46,573 nt of DNA from an uncultured Collinsella sp. GTDB lineage: Bacteria > Actinomycetota > Coriobacteriia > Coriobacteriales > Coriobacteriaceae. The stretch spans positions 1-46,573 of the forward strand of contig CATZMG010000006.1 of the NCBI GenBank assembly GCA_958421655.1, given 5' to 3'. Position 1 is the first letter of the stretch; the number at the start of each line of letters is the position of its first letter. Made by a program: the position numbers and the translations under genes. A model generated the notes under the pieces. That model was not told where the DNA came from. It was given only the letters and a program-made list of their open reading frames with translations, and did no database searches. Below are positions 40,398-46,573 of this stretch, piece after piece.

Positions 40398-41057
40398 ATG
40401 AGTCTCTCCGAACTCTGGTCGCTCTATGGCCAGAACTATATCGACGCGCTGCTAGCGACCTGGGGCATGACGCTTGAGTCGTTTGCCATCGCCATGGTGC
40501 TGGCCGTCGCCGTCACCGTGATGCGCGTGTCGCCGCTCAAGCCGCTGCGCGTCTTTGGCGACCTGTATGTCCAGGTCTTCCGTAACATCCCCGGCATCGC
40601 GCTGCTCATCATCGTCGTCTACGCACTGCCGCCGCTCAAGGTCGTCCTGCCCTACCGCACCTGCGTTATCGTCGCCACGGTCCTCTTGGGCTCGGCCTTT
40701 GGCTCCGAGAACTTTATGAGCGGCATCAACACCGTCGGCGTCGGCCAAGTGGAAGCTGCACGTTCGCTCGGCATGAGCTTTAACCGCATCCTCGCCAAGA
40801 TCGTGATTCCGCAGGCACTGCGCTCAAGCGTATTGCCCATGACCAACCTCTTTATCGCCGTCATGCTCACCACCGCGCTCGGCAGTCAGGTGCCGCTTAA
40901 ACCGCAGGAGCTCACCGGCGTGGTGAGCTATATCAACACGCGCTCGCTCGGTGGCGTCGCCGCGTTCTTTATCTCGGCGCTCGGCTACCTGGGCACGGCC
41001 TTTGTGGTGAGCCACATTGGCAACTACATCGATAAGAAGGTGAGGATCCTCCGATGA
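40398..41057 (+). CDS. Amino-acid ABC transporter permease 1
   Basis: HisM/GlnP-type permease of 219 residues with about five membrane segments. The EAA loop that contacts the ATPase reads GVGQVEAARSLGMSFNRILAKIVIPQALR. The N-terminus (LWSLYGQNYIDALLATWGMTLESFAIAMVLA) is typical. GGAGG precedes the ATG. Its stop overlaps the start of permease 2 (ATGA), giving coupled translation. With permease 2 it forms the heterodimeric channel. Confidence 0.95.
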   Translation: MSLSELWSLYGQNYIDALLATWGMTLESFAIAMVLAVAVTVMRVSPLKPLRVFGDLYVQVFRNIPGIALLIIVVYALPPLKVVLPYRTCVIVATVLLGSAFGSENFMSGINTVGVGQVEAARSLGMSFNRILAKIVIPQALRSSVLPMTNLFIAVMLTTALGSQVPLKPQELTGVVSYINTRSLGGVAAFFISALGYLGTAFVVSHIGNYIDKKVRILR

Positions 41058-41887
41058 GCAAGCACTCCTCCCCTGCGCTTACCATGCGCGATGCGCTCTA
41101 CGAGGCTCCCGGCCCCAAGATGCGCGCCAAGATTCGCATCGGCACCGCCATCTCACTCGTCGCCGTCACCGCGCTCGTCGTCCTGGTACTGCAGCGCTTT
41201 TATGTGACCGGTCAGCTTTCGGTCCACTATTGGTATTTCTTTACGCACCTCACCACCTGGAAGTTCTTACTTGCGGGTTTTGAAGGCACCGTTAAAGTCG
41301 CACTCACCGCCGGCGTCATTGCACTGGTACTGGGCTTAGCTCTTATGCTCGGCCGTACCAGCGGCATCAAGCCATTGCAACTGGCCTGCCGCGTGCTCAC
41401 CGACTTTTTCCGTGGCGTGCCGAGCCTGCTGTTCATCTACTTCTTCTTTTTGGTGCTGCCTCAGTACAAGATTGCGCTGCCGTCGTTTTGGATGCTCACG
41501 CTCCCCGTCGCGCTCGCTGCAGCCGGCGTGCTTGCCGAGATCTTCCGTGCCGGCGTCAACGCCGTGCCGCGTGGCCAGGTCGAGGCGGCCCAGGCGCTCG
41601 GTCTCTCCAAGGCTAAAATCACCTTTAAAATCGTGTTGCCGCAGGCGATTCGGTTTATCATTCCGTCGTTGATTTCGCAGCTTGTGGTCGTAGTCAAAGA
41701 CACCACCGTCGCCTATGTGGTGAGCTATCCCGACCTGATGCAAAATGCCCGCGTGCTCATTACCAACTACGACGCTCTCGTGTCGGTCTACCTGGTAATC
41801 GCGGTCATCTACATCCTCATCAACGTCGCGATTAACAAGGCCGCTGTCTATGTTTCGCACAAAACCGGCGCGACCATCATCCGCTAA
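41054..41887 (+). CDS. Amino-acid ABC transporter permease 2
   Basis: Permease of 277 residues with a longer N-terminus than its partner and an extra first membrane segment. EAA loop: VPRGQVEAAQALGLSKAKITFKIVLPQAIR. DFFRGVPSLLFIYFFFLVLPQYKIALPSFW is the usual helix 2-3 region. The start overlaps the stop of permease 1 by four bases. Confidence 0.95.
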   Translation: MSKHSSPALTMRDALYEAPGPKMRAKIRIGTAISLVAVTALVVLVLQRFYVTGQLSVHYWYFFTHLTTWKFLLAGFEGTVKVALTAGVIALVLGLALMLGRTSGIKPLQLACRVLTDFFRGVPSLLFIYFFFLVLPQYKIALPSFWMLTLPVALAAAGVLAEIFRAGVNAVPRGQVEAAQALGLSKAKITFKIVLPQAIRFIIPSLISQLVVVVKDTTVAYVVSYPDLMQNARVLITNYDALVSVYLVIAVIYILINVAINKAAVYVSHKTGATIIR

Positions 41888-41923
41888 CGCTTTACCATTT
41901 CGAGTCATAAGGAGCCGAGCACC

Positions 41924-42688
41924 ATGGCACAGAGCACCTCTACCACCGGCAATCAGCCGCTGATCGAGCTCAGACACGTCGATAAGCACTATGGCGACCT
42001 GCACGTCCTCAACGACATCAATCTCTCGGTCGACCGCGGCGAGGTCGTCGTTGTAATCGGTCCCTCGGGCTCGGGCAAGTCGACCATGTGCCGCACCATC
42101 AACCGCCTGGAAACCATCGACTCGGGCGAGATCCTCATCGAGGGTGAGCCCCTGCCGCAGGAAGGCAAGGATCTTGCCCGCATGCGCGCCGAACTGGGCA
42201 TGGTGTTTCAGCAGTTCAACCTGTTCGCACATATGACCGTACTGCAGAACGTCATGCTGGGGCCGGTCGATGTGCTGGGCGTCTCCAAGGAGGAGGCTCG
42301 CGAGCGCGCCATGGACCTGCTGAGCCGCGTGGGCGTGGCCGAGCAGGCCGATAAGGTGCCCGCACAGCTCTCGGGCGGCCAGCAGCAACGCGTAGCCATT
42401 GCCCGCTCGCTTGCCATGCAGCCCAAGGCCATGCTTTTTGACGAGCCCACGAGCGCTCTTGACCCCGAGATGATCAACGAGGTGCTCGAGGTCATGGTCC
42501 GTCTGGCACAGCAGGGCATGACGATGATCGTCATCACGCACGAGATGAACTTCGCCCGCCGCGTTGCCGATCGCGTCGTGTTTATGGCCGACGGCCAGAT
42601 CGTGGAAACCGGCACACCCGACGAGTTCTTCGACCATCCCCAGACCAAGCGCGCCCAGGACTTCCTCAACTCCATCAAGGGCCACTAA
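41924..42688 (+). CDS. Amino-acid ABC transporter ATP-binding protein
   Basis: GlnQ/HisP-type ATPase of 254 residues. Walker A GPSGSGKST at residues 46-54, Q-loop GMVFQQFNLFAHMTVLQNVM, signature LSGGQQQRVAIARSLA, Walker B MLFDEPTSALDPE, H-loop VITHEM. AAGGAG precedes the ATG. Completes a four-gene importer with the binding protein and two permeases. Confidence 0.96.
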   Translation: MAQSTSTTGNQPLIELRHVDKHYGDLHVLNDINLSVDRGEVVVVIGPSGSGKSTMCRTINRLETIDSGEILIEGEPLPQEGKDLARMRAELGMVFQQFNLFAHMTVLQNVMLGPVDVLGVSKEEARERAMDLLSRVGVAEQADKVPAQLSGGQQQRVAIARSLAMQPKAMLFDEPTSALDPEMINEVLEVMVRLAQQGMTMIVITHEMNFARRVADRVVFMADGQIVETGTPDEFFDHPQTKRAQDFLNSIKGH

Positions 42689-42776
42689 CCCAATTGCCAC
42701 GCGGGGCAAATTCATCAGTAACATTTGCCCCGCGCCACCCCAGCACCATGTCCACCCGGATTCGAAAGCCGCACCC

Positions 42777-43586
42777 ATGATCGGAACCCGCACCTCATCG
42801 TCCTACACCCCGCACGTCGACGTCGATCCCGCCGACCGCCCGCTTATCCTGGTAGCACCACGCTGGGAAGAAGCGAAGCCCTATTTGAGCGAGACACTCT
42901 CCCCCAACGAGGAAATCGCAAGTGTCTTTGTCGATGCCATTCTTGCCGCCGGCGGCCTGCCGCTGCAGATGTCCATCACCGAGGACATTGAGGTTATCCG
43001 TCATTACGTCGATATCGCCGACGGCATCGCTATTCCCGGCGGCCCGGACGTCAACCCCAAGCGCTGGGGCGACGAGCGTCCTTACGACCCAACGCTGTGC
43101 TGCGAGATTCGCGACCGTTTTGAGTTTAAGCTGGTTAACGAGGTGCTTCGCGCCAAGAAGCCGCTCTTTACCACCTGCCGAGGCACGCAGCTGCTCAATG
43201 TCGCCACCGGCGGCACCCTGTGCATGGACGTGCCGAGCCTGGGTGCGCGCGAGGGCCGCACGCAGTGGCGCCATACCCACGTGCTCAACGATCCCGTGCA
43301 CCCCGTCGAGGTCGTGCCGGGCTCGCTGCTGGAGCGCGCGGTTGGCGGGCACAGGCTGATCCAGACCAACTCGGCACATCACTGCTGCGTCGACCGCCTG
43401 GGTAAAAGCACGCGATTGGTCGCCAAGGCAACCGACGGCGTTCCCGAGTGCATCGAAGTCGAAGGCCAGCCGTTCTGCCTGGGCGTGCAATGGCATCCCG
43501 AGTACACGTGGAAGACGCTCGAGACCGACTTTAACCTGTGGAAGTCGTTTGTCGAGGCAGCGGCCAAGGTAAAGCAGGCGCGCTAG
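42777..43586 (+). CDS. Class C26 gamma-glutamyl amidohydrolase
   Basis: About 269 residues of the gamma-glutamyl-gamma-aminobutyrate hydrolase (PuuD-like) family, which cleaves gamma-glutamyl amides with a Cys-His-Glu triad. Visible are DGIAIPGGPDVNPKRWGDE, the nucleophile turn FTTCRGTQLLNVATGGTL, and the His-Glu pair GVQWHPEYTW. It follows the importer 88 bases downstream and may process an imported gamma-glutamyl compound (inference). No strong ribosome site precedes the ATG at 42777; the large open frame begins further upstream inside the ATPase gene and is not real there. Confidence 0.9.
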   Translation: MIGTRTSSSYTPHVDVDPADRPLILVAPRWEEAKPYLSETLSPNEEIASVFVDAILAAGGLPLQMSITEDIEVIRHYVDIADGIAIPGGPDVNPKRWGDERPYDPTLCCEIRDRFEFKLVNEVLRAKKPLFTTCRGTQLLNVATGGTLCMDVPSLGAREGRTQWRHTHVLNDPVHPVEVVPGSLLERAVGGHRLIQTNSAHHCCVDRLGKSTRLVAKATDGVPECIEVEGQPFCLGVQWHPEYTWKTLETDFNLWKSFVEAAAKVKQAR

Positions 43587-43620
43587 CTCGCGAACCACAC
43601 AGGCTTAAACCTTCCATGCC

Positions 43621-43656
43621 AGGGGGGCGGACACCAGCCACGGTGCCCGCCCCCCT
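43621..43656 (+). terminator. Terminator of the importer-C26 region
   Basis: AGGGGGGCGGACA (43621-43633) pairs with TGCCCGCCCCCCT (43644-43656) with one mismatch, followed by GTATTTGG. Confidence 0.75.
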
Positions 43657-43695
43657 GTATTTGGTATGCTCGGTATGATTATCCCTCACAAACAA

Positions 43696-44515
43696 TCAAG
43701 GAAATCTCGACCGCAATCGGTCGACGGTAAAGCAAATGGCAATTACGCTTGCTACGTTTATTAGGCAGTCAATAAGAATTGAAATGCATTGACTATTCCC
43801 CAACGGGGTCACGCCACAAATCCACATGAGCATCGAGGCTGGAAGCGGAAGCATGGAATTGGCCCCGAGCTGTATGTAGATCGCTACAACGTTGACAAGC
43901 AACAGCATGCCAATCGGACCGAAGCCGGACCCAAAATAGGAAACAACGATTACGCAAGAAACCACGTATGCAAGGCAGACGACACTCGCCAGAAGAAGTC
44001 GATAGCAAAATACATGCAGGTTGAAATACTGCTGAGCATCCAAAACGATTACGCAGTTAAGACAGTACAAAACGACACTCGACAGGATAAACGCGCCCAA
44101 AAGGGCAAAAGAAGACAGCGCCACTCGCGCAACGATAGCGCACACACGCTTCCCTCCCCGAGCCTCCGACAACCCCCACGGTTCCTCAATAAAGCCCGAA
44201 CTGACAAAGCGCGGCACAATGCAAGCCGCGATGAACGGAAAGAACAATGCATGAGCCAACGGGGGCTACGTTGAACAGCAGACCGCGAAAAACCTCTGCA
44301 TTACCAAATAGAAGGACATCCTCTGCCGATAGCCGAAGCGTCGGGTCTGGGAAAAAGCCCAAGAAACTGTTCTCACGGAGGCTACAGAACCACATCGGGA
44401 AAGAATTAAGCTGCAATACCACCATGCACGCATAAATTACCAGGATTGAGGCGTACGTCCATTTGCTCACATGCTTCAATTCTGACTGGAGAAGTCTTTT
44501 AATCTGACGAGCCAT
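43696..44515 (-). pseudogene. ABC-2-type permease broken by a frameshift at a C5 run
   Basis: Two overlapping minus-strand frames make one protein. The 5' part (from the ATG at 44515, MARQIKRLLQSEL) runs to LLFNVAP. Removing one C from the CCCCC at 44261-44265 continues it as LAHALFFPFIAACIVPRF in the frame that ends at 43696, giving about 272 residues with about six membrane segments, the same size as the adjacent permease. The uncorrected 5' frame runs on to a stop at 44186; the 3' frame alone would start at 44259. The start overlaps the upstream permease by 17 bases with GGGGGTG before it. It is the second permease of a BcrA/LanFEG-like exporter. Sequencing error, true pseudogene and phase variation are all possible. 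Confidence 0.75.
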
Positions 44516-45323
44516 TGAGCACACCCCCAGCGCGAAAGCTCAAGAGAGCGTAAATCAATACCGATAGACAGCTGGCTGCCACGCCATATCCCAGAAGCGT
44601 CAGCTGCCCCATATCGCTATACCCAAGGGCGCATCCGACTCCAAGGTACGGCCCCGGAAGGAGCAAGATCCATCGCAAGGATGGTGTAGGTGCCTGAAGG
44701 AAAGATCCGTAGAGCGTCAAGCTCATGACAAATCCAACTATCACCACGGCCCCGCTCAATACAGCGCTGCCCGTAATCCGATAGATGGTCACCGTCTCCA
44801 GCGCAACCGATATCACCAATACGGCGTTGACTATCATTGCAGGCAAAAATGCAGCCAGCATGCCATGCACGTAGTTTTGCCCTCCACGTGTTATGGCTAT
44901 TGCAAAAAGAAGAAGGCAAAGCGCACTATATGCTGCGCCAACGATTAAAGCAGACGAAAATGCATGTGCTAGTGCACCATTAAAGCGGGCGAGACCTCTT
45001 GCCATAGAAATTCGGCATCCCTCTTCATAGCCGCGCTCCTGTAAAATCGCCAGGCAAACGATGAGCGGAACGAACAGAGACGTGCCGGCAAAAGCGCTGC
45101 GCACAAGGGACTCATCGGGTGCAGAAGGATCGATTACATTCCAGCAGAAGCCAATATCCTCCCCAAAAACGTTATTGCCAAAGGCGAGCAACGTTGTTTC
45201 GTTTTTTAGAAAGATGCCGAAGAGAAGGCCGAACGCCAGCATAAGCGCAAGACCAAACTTCGCCGGAAATATCCTGTACAAACGCATCATGTCCGCCTTT
45301 ATGGGATGGATCGCCCGCTTCAT
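44499..45323 (-). CDS. ABC-2-type exporter permease
   Basis: Protein of 274 residues with about six membrane segments (FPAKFGLALMLAFGLLFGIFL, TSLFVPLIVCLAILQ, FSSALIVGAAYSALCLLLFAIAI and others), a LanE/LanG-like or BcrB-like permease by size and context; no strong motif exists in this family. The ATG overlaps the stop of the ATPase gene (ATGA), so translation is coupled. Composition is AT-richer than the rest of the window. Confidence 0.85.
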   Translation of the reverse strand: MKRAIHPIKADMMRLYRIFPAKFGLALMLAFGLLFGIFLKNETTLLAFGNNVFGEDIGFCWNVIDPSAPDESLVRSAFAGTSLFVPLIVCLAILQERGYEEGCRISMARGLARFNGALAHAFSSALIVGAAYSALCLLLFAIAITRGGQNYVHGMLAAFLPAMIVNAVLVISVALETVTIYRITGSAVLSGAVVIVGFVMSLTLYGSFLQAPTPSLRWILLLPGPYLGVGCALGYSDMGQLTLLGYGVAASCLSVLIYALLSFRAGGVLNGSSD

Positions 45324-46081
45324 AGCGAGACCGCCTTCATCAAGCGCCTGTAATACTCTTTTAGGGATGGTGCCTCGTCCCTTATGGCATCCATCGATTC
45401 ATTTTTCAGCAGTTCGCCGTCATGAAGAAACAGGCAGCTTGTTGCAACCGATGCCAGCTCATCCAAGTCGTGGCTAGAGATAAGCATGGTTTTGCCCTGT
45501 TCCCGATTCAATCGACCGATAAGGGTCCATATACTCTCGATGCCCAACGGATCCAATCCATTTGCCGGCTCATCGAAAATCAGCAAGTCGGTGTCGCCCA
45601 ACAAAGCCGTAGCTATATCCAGTCGTCGCTTCATTCCCAGAGAAAAACTGCTCACGCTCTTTTTCTCATTGACGTCCAGCCCAACGAGACCCAAGACGCG
45701 AGGAACCTCACGTTTCTCATCGAGCCCCCATTCCGCACATCGGATCCGAAGATTCTCAGCCGCACTGAGGGATTGGTATGCTCCGCTGGAATCTGGCACA
45801 TAGCCGACACGCGTCCGCATCAGGCTCAGCTCTTTTTTCGACTTGCCTCCAAAGAGCTCCACGCTCCCCGACGATGGCTCACAGAGGCCCAGCACTATTT
45901 TAATAAGCGTGCTTTTGCCCGCCCCGTTTGCACCAACAAGGGCGCAAAGCTCAGACTGGTGCACCTCGAAGGAAACGTCATGCAAAACGCGCCGTTTCCC
46001 GTTGCGCTTTGACACCTTTGATAGCTTTATCGCTGATGCGTTCATTGGACCCCCGTTCTGCTTGATAGAAATACCGCTCAT
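45320..46081 (-). CDS. ABC exporter ATP-binding protein (BcrA/LanF-like)
   Basis: ATPase of 253 residues. Walker A GANGAGKST, signature FSLGMKRRLDIATALLG (the SLGMKRRL form is typical of the bacitracin/lantibiotic-immunity type), Walker B LLIFDEPANGLDP, H-loop SSHDLDEL. At the Q-loop the usual glutamine is replaced (GYVPDSSGAY). The ATG at 46081 is preceded by AAGGA; an internal ATG (MNASAIKL) is a weaker option. With the two permeases downstream it forms a LanFEG-like three-gene exporter, probably for peptide-antibiotic resistance; the substrate is unknown. Confidence 0.9.
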   Translation of the reverse strand: MSGISIKQNGGPMNASAIKLSKVSKRNGKRRVLHDVSFEVHQSELCALVGANGAGKSTLIKIVLGLCEPSSGSVELFGGKSKKELSLMRTRVGYVPDSSGAYQSLSAAENLRIRCAEWGLDEKREVPRVLGLVGLDVNEKKSVSSFSLGMKRRLDIATALLGDTDLLIFDEPANGLDPLGIESIWTLIGRLNREQGKTMLISSHDLDELASVATSCLFLHDGELLKNESMDAIRDEAPSLKEYYRRLMKAVSL

Positions 46082-46098
46082 ATCGTTCCTTCTTTCCT

Positions 46099-46148
46099 TT
46101 ATTGTTTTCCATGGTTGTTATTGTTTTTCGATAACTCATATTTGTCAA
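46099..46148 (-). promoter_or_regulatory. Exporter promoter with direct repeats
   Basis: Consensus -35 TTGACA at 46148-46143 on the minus strand with weak -10 candidates AACAAT or ACAATA 17-18 bases on. The decamer AAAACAATAA occurs twice (46118-46127 and 46099-46108), 19 bases apart, and may be a regulator site. Confidence 0.5.
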
Positions 46149-46154
46149 GATAAT

Positions 46155-46190
46155 CTAAAAGAAGGGACCCGTGTTAGACACGGGTCCCTT
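46155..46190 (-). terminator. Rho-independent terminator of the XRE gene
   Basis: AAGGGACCCGTGT (46162-46174) is a perfect complement of the segment at 46178-46190, followed on the minus strand by TTCTTTTAGA. It separates the regulator gene from the exporter promoter. Confidence 0.93.
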
Positions 46191-46225
46191 CACGCTGATA
46201 CTTCGTTTTAGTTGTTCGCCTTAAG

Positions 46226-46555
46226 CTACTCGTCACTCAAATCGACAGCAAAGACGGATGTCGGAAGCGACGCCTCATTGCCTCCACCATTCCGCATCTG
46301 TCTCACGACATTTTTTGCACGCTCAACAATAAGCTCCTCAAGCTCTTTCTCACTCACCCGCCGAATAATATCTCCCGGTTGACAGTCAAGTTCATCGCAA
46401 ATATCGAGAAGCGTCTTAAGGCGAATAGCTTTAATTTTTCCGTTTCTTAGCTTAGAAATATTAGCCGGAGTATGCCCCGTGGCACGAATCAGATCAGCAC
46501 TGGTCTTTCCGGTCTTAAGCAGCTGCGTCTCAAGCTCGATGATGAGATAGCTCAT
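46226..46555 (-). CDS. XRE/Cro-type helix-turn-helix regulator
   Basis: Protein of 109 residues. The helix-turn-helix occupies roughly residues 8-65 (LETQLLKTGKTSADLIRATGHTPANISKLRNGKIKAIRLKTLLDICDELDCQPGDII), close to the HTH_26/YozG type, followed by a charged helix (SEKELEELIVERAKNVVRQM) and a short tail. AGGAGG precedes the ATG. It lies directly upstream of the exporter genes on the same strand but behind its own terminator, and may control them. AT-rich like the exporter. Confidence 0.9.
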   Translation of the reverse strand: MSYLIIELETQLLKTGKTSADLIRATGHTPANISKLRNGKIKAIRLKTLLDICDELDCQPGDIIRRVSEKELEELIVERAKNVVRQMRNGGGNEASLPTSVFAVDLSDE

Positions 46556-46573
46556 GCTTCCTCCTACACAAGC

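Noticed and set aside
1..46573. tRNA or rRNA genes
   Set aside because: I looked for TPsiC-like GGTTCGAATCC patterns and conserved rRNA segments and found none; faint matches lacked a cloverleaf.

Overview
This window most likely comes from a GC-rich gut actinomycete of the class Coriobacteriia, probably Collinsella or a close relative. That placement is inferred from the gene families present (a giant fused 2-hydroxyacyl-CoA dehydratase/activase, an Asp23-AmaP-DUF2273 set, DUF6020, OPT and DUF389 membrane proteins, many zinc-ribbon membrane proteins), the codon use and the dense intergenic palindromes. No rRNA or tRNA gene was seen to settle it.

Layout. 1-2.1 kb: groES-groEL (minus strand), followed upstream by about 800 bases without a gene that carry inverted repeats. 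2.8-6.1 kb: a divergent pair of amidohydrolases (YtcJ-like and M20). 6.2-9 kb: three zinc-ribbon/DUF membrane proteins, one split by an in-frame amber codon. 9.1-12.8 kb: YitT, the Asp23 envelope-stress operon and YebC. 13-18.1 kb: DUF6020, lgt, a NifU-like scaffold, a dCMP deaminase-like protein and coaX. 18.4-21.5 kb: OPT and DUF389 transport-type proteins on the plus strand. 21.6-23.8 kb: a small anchored protein, a 5'-truncated gene and a 3-hydroxyacyl-CoA dehydrogenase. 24.2-29.7 kb: a TetR regulator and the 1,595-residue activase/dehydratase fusion. 29.7-30.2 kb: a region without large ORFs that appears to hold a short hydrophobic toxin-like peptide gene with an SOS-box-like promoter and a convergent antisense RNA. 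30.2-33.2 kb: a HAD phosphatase, then a TetR-MFS pair with twin operators. 33.3-36.9 kb: P-II, ammonium channel, CmpB-like membrane protein and an HD protein. 37.1-38.9 kb: dxs. 39.2-43.6 kb: a complete polar amino-acid ABC importer followed by a class-C26 glutamine amidohydrolase. 43.7-46.6 kb: a visibly AT-richer block with a BcrA/LanFEG-like ABC exporter, one permease of which is frameshifted at a run of five C, and an XRE regulator.

How it works together. The window is mostly ordinary chromosome: protein folding, envelope stress, lipoprotein maturation, CoA and isoprenoid synthesis, nitrogen uptake and amino-acid import. The ammonium channel has in its upstream region an array of GAAAC/GCAAC pentamers at 11-base spacing that resembles actinobacterial GlnR sites, and its P-II partner lacks the classical uridylylation tyrosine. 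The unusual material is between genes: at least three families of short palindromes sharing a GGGAC core, several placed within about 10 bases of a stop codon; two matched 61-base palindromes upstream of the amino-acid importer; a 20-base perfect inverted repeat covering the ribosome site of the HAD gene; and the putative SOS-controlled type I toxin-antitoxin locus at 29.86-30.19 kb, which I consider the most interesting candidate for an undescribed system. All functional statements rest on reading the sequence and family knowledge; no database search or folding program was run.
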